A stretch of DNA of 26,585 bases, from NCBI GenBank assembly GCA_003427395.1, contig BFEA01000254.1, forward strand, positions 1,422,153 to 1,448,737, read 5' to 3'. Positions 19,086 through 26,585 of this stretch are shown piece by piece. A program made the position numbers and the translations under genes. Under the pieces are notes generated by a model, which worked only from the letters and a program-made list of their open reading frames with translations, was not told where the DNA came from and did not search any database. Source of the stretch: Chara braunii (Eukaryota > Streptophyta > Charophyceae > Charales > Characeae). Position 1 is the stretch's first letter. Every line of letters starts with the position of its first letter.

Positions 19086-19674
19086 CATTCCTCCCTATCC
19101 GATCGTTGTTCCTACTTCCAAATCAGGGTGATCGTGACCTTTCCCACGTAGCATTAGATTCACAACATTTCTTGCAAGGCCATTTTGGTTCGGGGGGGGG
19201 GGGGGGAGAACGAGGGTAAAAGGAGATCAACCCCCTCCCTATCCGATCGCTGTTCCTACTTCCCAATTAGGGTGATCGTAACCTTTCCCACTTGGATTCA
19301 CAGCATTTCTCGCAAAGCCGTTTTGGTTGGAAAAACGGAAGAAAAAAAAAAATCAAGGGGAGAGGGAGATCAACCCCCTCCTTATCCAATCGATGTTCCT
19401 ACTTCCCAATCAGGGTGGTCGTAACCTTTCCTACCTAGCATTCGATTCATAATATTTCTTGCAAAGTCATATCGGTTGGAAAAACGAAAAAAAAAAAAAA
19501 AAAATTGAGGGGAGAGGGAGATCAACCCCCTCCCTATCCGATCGCAGTTCCTACTTCCCAATCAGGGTCATCGTGACCTTTTCCACCTGGCATTGTATTC
19601 ACAACATTTCTCGCAAATCCATTTTGGTTGGAAAAAAATAAAAAATAAAATTGTTTTTTGGGAGAGGTCACGAC
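19086..19674 (+). repeat. ~146-bp satellite, block 1 (about 4 monomers)
   Basis: Monomers carry the blocks CTATCCGATCGTTGTTCCTA, CAATCAGGGTGATCGTGACC, CATTGGATTCACAACATTTC, GCAAATCCATTTTGGTTGG, a variable A run, and GGGGAGAGGGAGATCAACCC. This block is the same array as 21175-26148, separated by the inserted 19675-21174 sequence. The first monomer has a G14 run (19191-19205) in place of the usual A run. Confidence 0.9.
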
Positions 19675-20077
19675 CTGCGTAGCAAGACGAACGTGTTCTC
19701 GACCCTTCACATTCCCGCGAATGTGTTCTCGCGTTCGTGTGAACAACTCCCGAAAATGTTCGGGCGAACATATTGTTTTTCGTAAAAAACAAATATAGTG
19801 TCAGCGGCGTGTCTTGAGTGTATTTTTTGGCTGTGACAGACCTTTTTTTGTTTCGTGCGTGTTTTGTTTGCTTGTGATGGGGTGTGAACCGACAGTCTGT
19901 AGACTTTTCCATCTGGTGTGGGTGAGTGATAGTCTGCTTTGACTTTTGCCACAGGTACCTTGAGGGCAGTGGTTGGTGCCTACCTCAGGGTGGTAGTTGT
20001 CGTGCAGTCGTTGATGCTTAACCACAACCAGGGTTAAGGTGGATTATCACTTACAGTGTAATCAGTTAGGGGATTCT

Positions 20078-20137
20078 GCAGACTGTTGAGGGTTCAGCCT
20101 CCTGATGAGTCGGTGAAACTCCAACGAAACAATTTGT
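20078..20137 (+). ncRNA. Candidate hammerhead ribozyme (stem III open)
   Basis: The core CTGATGA (20102-20108) and GAAA (20126-20129) are at hammerhead spacing. Stem II: GTCGG 20109-20113 with CCAAC 20121-20125, 4 of 5 pairs, loop TGAAACT. Stem I: GAGG 20088-20091 with CCTC 20098-20101, loop GTTCAG, closed. Stem III: 20078-20086 with 20129-20137, including A129-U86 and C130-G85, with one mismatch and two G-U pairs. The cleavage triplet would be GUU at 20085-20087. All required elements are present, but GUU is a less common triplet and stem II has a C-A mismatch. Plant retrozymes and other retroelements carry such ribozymes; no second copy was found in this window. Confidence 0.5.
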
Positions 20138-20164
20138 CACAGTCCCTCGTTTGTTGTTCTCTTC

Positions 20165-20400
20165 TCCCTACAGGGTTACCGCCGTTCGGGACGGGCCAAA
20201 AGCCCGAACCCGAATGCCTGAACGTTCGTCACCCCCTCTCGACACGTTCGGCCGTTCAGCCGAGCGCAGACCAACAAAAAAAAAAAAAAAAAAAAAAAAA
20301 AACATAAAATAATATATATGTTATCTACACAACAATTGCCTCAACGTTACATCCAAATTCTTTACCAAATTTTAAATAAAAATCAAATCCTAAAAATAAG
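20165..20400 (-). repeat. MITE-family segment, minus orientation
   Basis: A GTTCG-rich block (GCCGTTCGGGACGGG to CAGCCGAGCGCAG) is followed by an A run (20275-20302) and an interior ATTGCCTCAACGTTACATCC, AAATTCTTTACCAAATTTTA. That interior matches 7848-7890 of the 7712 MITE. Ends with TIRs are not clear. Confidence 0.6.
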
Positions 20401-20446
20401 TAATAATAATAATAAATTAAAAAAAATAAAACGATAATGAAATTAT

Positions 20447-20770
20447 TAAGTGGGGAAGCACGTTTTGGACACCGCCATTTTTGGTGATTTTTCATTTTTT
20501 TTTGGCTGTGGCAAATGCCATGAAAATTTATATATGTGTATCCTACATAATAGATAATATACAAATAAAATTTTAAAAAATAATATTTTTTTGCATGCCC
20601 CGAAAAAAAAAAAAAAAAAAAAAAAAACAACAACAACAACAACAACAACAACAAACAAACAAACAAACAAACAAACAAACTAGTGAGTGGGCAAGCAAGT
20701 TTTGACACCACCATCTTTGCCGATTTTTTATTTTTTTTTGGCTGAACGGAATGACTTCAAAATTAAAAGG
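20447..20770 (+). repeat. Direct duplication of ~85-bp segment with intervening microsatellites
   Basis: 20447-20530 and 20687-20770 share the order GTGGG-AAGCA-GTTTTG-ACACC-CCATTTTTG-CGATTTTT-A/T run-TTGGCTG at high identity. Between them lie an A25 run (about 20603-20626), (CAA)n (20627-20653) and (CAAA)n (20654-20680). The sequences after each copy are also loosely alike, suggesting a tandem duplication of about 240 bp. Confidence 0.7.
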
Positions 20771-21174
20771 GAGATACCTTACATTATAAAGAACTCACAA
20801 AACATTTTCAGAAAAAAAAAAAAAAAACATTTAGGTGCCAAAATATTTTTATGTGGGGTTCGAGCCCCTTCAGGTCGGGCCCCGTACGGGGACCCGAACG
20901 CCCGAACGTTCGGGGGTAAGTTTAGGGGCCTCAGTACATTCGGTTTGGCAACCCTGCATATATTTTTATATTTTTATTTTTAACTCATGATTGGCGACGA
21001 ATTTGAACATGACTCCAAGGCAAAAGATGCTTGTATTGTTATTTTACATAACGTATATTGCTTTCAGAGTTTTCTGAGGCAAAATATGCGTGTATTGTTA
21101 TTTTTTCTTTTCTTGTTTGCGCTTGAGTGAACATGTTCACGTTCGCCTCCGAATGCGAACACGGTGCAACGTAC

Positions 21175-24100
21175 CCCCTCCGTATTCAATCGTTGTTCCT
21201 ACTTCCCAATCAGGGTGATCGTGACATTTCCCGCGTGGCATTGGATTAACATAATTTCTCGCAAAGCCATTTTGGTCGGAAAAACGAAAAAAAATAAAAA
21301 TTGAGGGGAGAGGGAGATCAACCCCCTCCCTATCCGATCGTTAGTTCTTCTTCCCAATTAGGGTGATCGTAACCTTTCCGACCTGGCGTTGGATTCATAA
21401 CATTTATCGCAAAGTCATTTTGGTTAGAAAAACGATTTTTATTTTTTTTTTAAATCGAGGGGAGAGGAGATCAACCCCCTTCCTATCCGATCGTTGTTCC
21501 TACTTCCCCATCATGGTGATCGTGACCTTTCCCACCTGGAATTGGATTCACAACATTCCTTGCAAATCCATTTTGGTTTGGGGAAAAAAAAAAAAAAAGG
21601 TGAGGGGAAACAGAGATCAACCCCTTCCCTATCCGATCGTTGTTTCTACTTCCCAATCAGGGCGATTGTGACCTTTCCCATGTGGCATTGGATTCACAAC
21701 ATTTCTCGTAAATCCATTTAAGTTGAAACAAAAAAAAAAAAGTTGTTGGTAGAGGTGTCGATCAACCCCCTCCCTATCCGATCACTGTTCCTTCTTCCCA
21801 ATCCAGATGATCGTAATCTTTCCTCCCTGGCATTGGATTCACAACATTTCTCTCAAAGTCATTTTTGTTGGAAAAAAATAAAATAAAAAATGAGGGGAGA
21901 GGGAAATGAACCCCCTCCCTATCCGATCGCTGTTCCTATCTCCCAATCAGTGTGATCGTCACCTTTGCCACCTCGCATTAGATTCATAGCATTTCTCACA
22001 AATCCATTTTGGTTGGGGAAAAAAAATAAATTGTGGGGAGAGGTCACGATCAACCCCCTCACGATCCAATACTTGTTCCTACTTCCCAATCGAGGTGATC
22101 ATGACCTTTCCCACATGGCATTGGATTCACAACATTTCTCACAAAGCGATTTGGGTCGAAAAAATACAAAAAAACAAAAACAGATCGTGGGGAGAGGGAA
22201 ATCAACCCCCTCGCTATCCAATCGTTGTTCCTACTTCCCATTCAGGGTGATCGTGACCTTTCTCACGTGGCATTGGATTCACAACATTTTTCGCAAATTC
22301 ATTTTGGTTGGAAAAATTAAAGAAAAATTAAAAAAAATTGAGGGTAGATGAAGATCAACCCCCTCGATATCCGATCGTTGTTCCTACTTCACAATCAGTG
22401 TGATCGTGACCTTTCTCACCTGGCATTCGATTCACAACATTTTTCGTAAATCCATTTCAGTTGGAAAAAATAAATAAATTGTGAGGAGAGGTCACGACCA
22501 ACCTCCTCCCTGTCTGATCACTATTCGTACTTCCCAATCACGGTGATCGTAACCTTTCCTACCTGACATTGGATTCACAACATTTCTCTCAAAGTGATTT
22601 TGGTTGAAAAAATGGAAAAAAAAAAAAATTGATGGGAGAGGGAGACCAACCCCCTCCCTACCCGATCCTTGTTCCTACTTCCCAATTGGGGTGATCGCGA
22701 CCTTTCCCACTTGGCATTGGATTCACAACATTTCTCACAAATCTTTTTTCGTTGGAAAAATACAAATAAAAATGGAGAGGGAGATCAACCCCCTGCCTAT
22801 CCGATCGTTGTTCCTACTTCCCAATCATGGTGATCGTGACCGTTCCCACGTGGCATTGGATTCACAACATTTATCGCAAAGCCATTTTGGTTGGAAAAAT
22901 AGGGAAAAAAAAAATTGTGAAGAGAGGGAGATCAACACCCTCCCTATCTTATCGTTATTCCTACTTTTCAATCAGGGTGATCGTGACCTTTCCCACGTGG
23001 CATCGAATTCATACCATTCGCAAAGTCATTTTGGTAAGAAAAACGAAAAAAAATAAATAAAAAAAATCAAGGGGAGAGGGAGATCAACCCCCTCCATATC
23101 CGATCGTTGTTCCAATATCCCAATCAAGGTGATCGCGACCTTTCCCACCTGGCATTGAATTTACAGCATTTCTCCCAAATCCATTTTGTTGGAAAAAAAA
23201 TAAAAAGTGGGGAGAGGTCACGATCAACCTCCTCTTTATCCGATCGTTGTTCTTACTTCCCAATCCTGGTGATCGTGACGTTTTCCACTTGACATTGGAT
23301 TCACAATATTTCTCGCAAATGCATTTTAGTTGGAAAAACTAAAAAAAAAAAAAAAAAATCGTTCAACCCCCTCTCCATCCCATTGTTGTTCCTACTTTCG
23401 AATCAGGGTGATTGTAACTTTTTCCACTTGGCGTTGGATTCACAACATTTCTCGCAAAGTCATTTTGGTTGAAAAAACGGAAAAAAAAACAAGGGGAGAG
23501 GGAGATCAACCCCCTCTCTATCCGATCGTTGTTCCTACTTCCCGATCAGGGTGATTGTGAACTTTCCCAACTGTAACTGGATTCACAACATTCCTTGCAA
23601 ATCCATTTTGGTTAGGGAAAAAAAAAAAAAAAAAAAGTGAGGGGAGAGGGAGATTTTACCCTTCCCTATCCGATCGTTGTTCCTACTTCCCAATCAGGGT
23701 GATCGTGACCTTTCCCACGAGGCATTGGATTCACAACATTTCTCGCAAATTTATTCTGGTTGGGGGGAAAAAAATATTTGTTGGGAGAGGTCACAATCAA
23801 CCCCTCCGCTATCCGATCACTGTTCCTACTTCCCAATCAGAGTGATCATAACCTTTCCTACCTGGCATTGGATTCACAACGTTTCTCTCAAAGTCATTTT
23901 GGTTGGAAAAATGAAAAACAAAAAATCGAGGGGAGAGGGAGATCAACCCCCTCCCTATTTGATTTTTGTTCCTACTTCCTAATCAGGGTGATCGTGACCT
24001 TTTCCACGCGGCATTGGATTCACAACATTTCTCACAAACCCATTTTGGTTGGCACAACGGAACAAAAAAAAAAAAAAAAAAAAAAAGTGGGAAGAAGGAG

Positions 24101-26148
24101 ATCAACCCCCTCCCTATCGACATTCCTACTTCCCAAGCAGGGTAATCGTAACCTTTCCCACACGGCATTGGACTCACAAAATTTCTCACAAAATCGTTTT
24201 GGTAAAAAAAACGAAAAATAAATAACAACCAATCGTGGGGAGAGGGAAATCAACCCCTACGCTCTCCGATCGCTGTTCCTACTTCCCAGTCAGGGTGATT
24301 GTGACCTTTCCCATGTGGCATTGGATTCACAACATTTTTCGGAAAGCCATTTTGGTTGGAAAATAAAAATAAAATTGAAAAAAATTGAGGGGAGATGGAG
24401 ATCAACCCCCTCCATATCCAATCGTTGTTCCTACTTTTCAATCATGGTGATCGTGACCGTTCCGACGTGGTATTGGATTCTCAACATTTATCGCAAAGTC
24501 ATTTTAATTGGAAAAACGGAAAAAAAAAAAAAAAAAAAAACATTCAGGGGAGAGGGAGATCAACCCCCTCCCTATCCGATCGTTGTTCCTACTTTTCAAT
24601 CAGGGTGATCATGACGTTTCCCACGTTGCATTAAATTCATACTAGTTCTCGTAAAGCAATTTTGATAAGGAGAAAAAAAAAAAAAATCGAGGGGAAAGGG
24701 AGATCAACCCCTCCCTATCCGATCGTTGTTCCTTCTTTCCAATCAGGGTGATGGTGATCTGTCCTACCTGGCATTGGATTCACAACATCCCTCCGAATCC
24801 ATTTTTGTTGGAAACAAAAATAAAAAAAAATTGTGGGGAGAGGTCGCAATCAACCTCCTTCTTATCCGATCGTTGTTCCTACTTCTCAATTTGGGTGATC
24901 GTGACCTTTTACACATGACATTTGATTCACAACATTTCTCGTAAAACTGTTTAGGTTGGGAAAAGAGAAGAAAAAAAAAATTGAGGGGAGAGGGAGATCA
25001 ATCCCCTCTCTATCCCATCGTTGTTCCTATTTCCGAATCAGGGTAATCGTAATTTTTTCCATCTAGCATTGGATTCACAACATTTCTTACAAAAGCATTT
25101 TAATTGAAAAAATCGAGAAAAGAAAAAACGAGGGGAGAGGGAGATCAACCCCCTCCCTATCTGATCGTTGTTCCTACTTCCCAATCAGGGTGATTGTGAC
25201 TTTTCCCACCTGGAATTGTATTCATAACATTACTTGCAAATTCAGTTTGGTTGGGGGGGGGAAAAAGTGAGGGGAGAGGGAGATAAACCCCTTCCCTATC
25301 CGATCATGATTCCTACTTCCTAATCAGGGTGCATTGGATTCACAACATTTCTCGCAAATCCATTTTGGTTGGGAAAAAAAAAAAAAAAGTTGTTGGGAGA
25401 GATCATGATCAACCTTCTCCCTATTCGATTACTGTTTCTACTTCCCAATCCGGGTGATCGTAATCTTTCCTACCTGGCATTGGATTCGCAACATTTCTCT
25501 TAAGGTCATTTTGGTTGGAAAAATGAAAAAACAAAAAATGAGGCAAGCGGGAGATCAACCCCCTTCCTTTCCGATCGTTGTTCCTACCTCCCAATCAGCG
25601 TGATCGTCACCTTTGCCACCTGGAATTAGATTCATAGCATTTCTCGCAAATTTATTTTGGTTGGGGGAAAAAAAAAAAAAATTGTGGCGAGAGGTTATGA
25701 TCAACCCCCTCCCGATCCAATACTTGTTCCTACTTCCCAATCGAGATGATCGCAACCTTTCCCACGTGGCATTGGATTCACAACATTTCTCGCAGAGCGA
25801 TTTTGATCGAAAAAATGCAGAAAAACAAAAATAGATCGTGGGGAGAGGGAAATCAACCCCCTCGCTACTATCTGGTCGTTGTTCCTACTTCTCAGTCAGG
25901 GTGATCGTGACCTTTATCACGTGGCATTGGATTCACAACATTTTTCGCAAATCCATTTTGGTTGGAAAAATTAAAAAAAAATATATAAAAAAATCAAGGG
26001 GAGATGGAGATCAACCCCCTAGATATCTGATCGTTATTCCGACTTCACAATCAGTGTGATCGTGACTTTTTCCGCCTAGCATTCGATTCACAACATTTCT
26101 CATAAATCCATTTTAGTTATAAAAAAAAAAATTGTGAGGAGAGGTCAC
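21175..26148 (+). repeat. ~146-bp satellite, block 2 (about 34 monomers) with higher-order repeat
   Basis: All monomers are in the same orientation. Positions of the ATTGGATTCACAAC block (21541, 21687, 21832, 21977, 22120, 22272, 22425, 22568, 22716, 22855, 23002) give a mean spacing of about 146. Most monomers join as GAGAGGGAGATCAACC. A minority join as GAGAGGTCACGATCAACC (about 21747, 22045, 22490, 23215, 23785, 24840, 25395, 25690, 26140). Shared variants show three higher-order copies: 21175-23205 (14 monomers), 23205-24832 (11 monomers, lacking three) and 24832-26148 (first nine, then cut). Many short open frames encode the same phrase (e.g. NPLPIRSLFLLPNQGDRDLS) and are artefacts. Confidence 0.9.
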
Positions 26149-26585
26149 GGTGTCAGGCGGCCACAAGCAGTGCGCCGCCTGAGATCTGCAGTTTTGGGGC
26201 TTAGGCTCAGGGACAAATCCGTGTTTTGATGGTAGTCCCATATGACCAGACAACAAAAATTAGGGGAACTCAGGGCAATCCTGATTTTGGGGGCACTGAG
26301 CCTTATGAGTAACCCTCAAAGATGGGGAGATGGGTGGCCGCACTCGGCATGTCTAGGGACTGACATTTCCGACCGTTCAGAGGGTTAGACCCGGACTGGC
26401 CTGTCGCGGAGAGGCATCAAGGGAGTTGACCTCGCCGCAACGTTTTTGCGGCATACGACCGGGGCGAAATGGGGCCTCAAATTTTTGTCTATTTTAGTAC
26501 CGTAATTAAAGATGGAAAGAGGGATTAAGACCAGTAGGGGAGAAGGGAAAAACATAATATCCCTTAAGTTTTTTTATTTTTCACG
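26149..26585. other. Unrelated sequence beyond the satellite edge
   Basis: The array stops inside a monomer (GAGAGGTCACGG) and a new sequence begins TGTCAGGCGG. A 7-bp inverted repeat (CAGGCGG/CCGCCTG, 26152-26181) lies at the edge. A start with TG fits the 5' end of an LTR inserted into the satellite, but the other end is outside the window and no coding sequence is seen. No gene was recognised. Confidence 0.4.

Larger units (their letters stand above)
19675..21174 (+). mobile_element. 1.5-kb composite insertion within the satellite
   Basis: The satellite is broken after GGTCACGAC and resumes at CCCCTCC. The left end, CTGCGTAGCAAGACGAACGT, matches the left end of the 14140 MITE; the right end, CGAACACGGTGCAACGTAC, matches its right end (CGAACACGATGCTACACAG). 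The interior is longer than a single MITE. It contains a GTTCG-rich block (19690-19770), a structured GC-balanced segment with a hammerhead-like motif (19800-20160), a second block in minus orientation (20165-20390), microsatellites, and a plus-oriented interior (20977-21078). No exact target duplication is visible, so nested insertions or loss at the edge are likely. Confidence 0.65.

Noticed and set aside
20325-20714. 129-codon minus-strand frame with long Phe/Leu/Val runs
   Set aside because: It is a translation of A runs and CAA/CAAA microsatellites, not a membrane protein.
21363-24634. Numerous 60-150-codon frames repeating phrases such as SYFPIRVIVTFPTW
   Set aside because: They translate the 146-bp satellite in different frames, start at arbitrary points and end at A-run shifts.
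1-26585. CRISPR arrays, tRNA or rRNA genes
   Set aside because: The tandem repeats are diverged satellites without unique spacers, and no tRNA cloverleaf or rRNA core sequence was recognised. A tRNAscan-SE or Infernal run would decide for weak candidates.

Overview
This window looks like repeat-dominated nuclear DNA of a eukaryote, most likely a green plant or streptophyte alga. It holds plant-type LINE (non-LTR) retrotransposon remnants, short inverted-repeat transposons with 8-bp target duplications, long satellites, a plant-style Ulp1 protease relic, and no bacterial gene organisation. From memory of family style only, the large decayed protein at 11996-17660 resembles hypothetical proteins of the charophyte Chara. 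That is a guess, not a database result. I see no intact protein-coding gene; every recognisable coding region is broken.

Layout. 1-840: microsatellites and a 237-bp foldback element. 841-4155: a plus-strand LINE with a decayed first ORF and an endonuclease start joined directly to the C-terminal region by a large internal deletion, ending in a poly-A tail. 4156-4974: small hairpins and foldbacks. 4975-6418: an 82-bp satellite. 6419-9425: minus-strand LINE pieces. An endonuclease and the following RT start are separated by nested MITE-like insertions, and an RT C-terminal piece from another copy sits upstream of the endonuclease. 9768-10768: a minus-strand Ulp1 (C48) protease relic whose expected catalytic Cys codon is TGA. 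11236-11920: a tandem array whose every unit is a hairpin. 11996-17660: a minus-strand decayed gene of about 1,770 codons with a ParB-like module, CxxC motifs, acidic and basic tracts, and possibly a methyltransferase-like segment. It is interrupted at 14140-14472 by a 333-bp MITE whose removal restores the frame exactly. 17661-19080: a GC-rich array of about 94-bp palindromic units built around GGATCC. 19086-26148: a head-to-tail satellite of about 146 bp with a 14-monomer higher-order repeat, split by a 1.5-kb composite insertion (19675-21174) that contains a candidate hammerhead ribozyme (20078-20137). 26149-26585: unrelated sequence after a sharp array edge.

How the parts relate. The two decayed genes at 9.8-17.7 kb lie on the same strand and may be parts of one extinct mobile element carrying a ParB-like protein and a Ulp1 protease. 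LINEs, MITEs and satellites then cut into one another. The most unusual items are the ParB-like/Ulp1 relic, the hammerhead-like motif, the two arrays of palindromic monomers, and the satellite higher-order structure.
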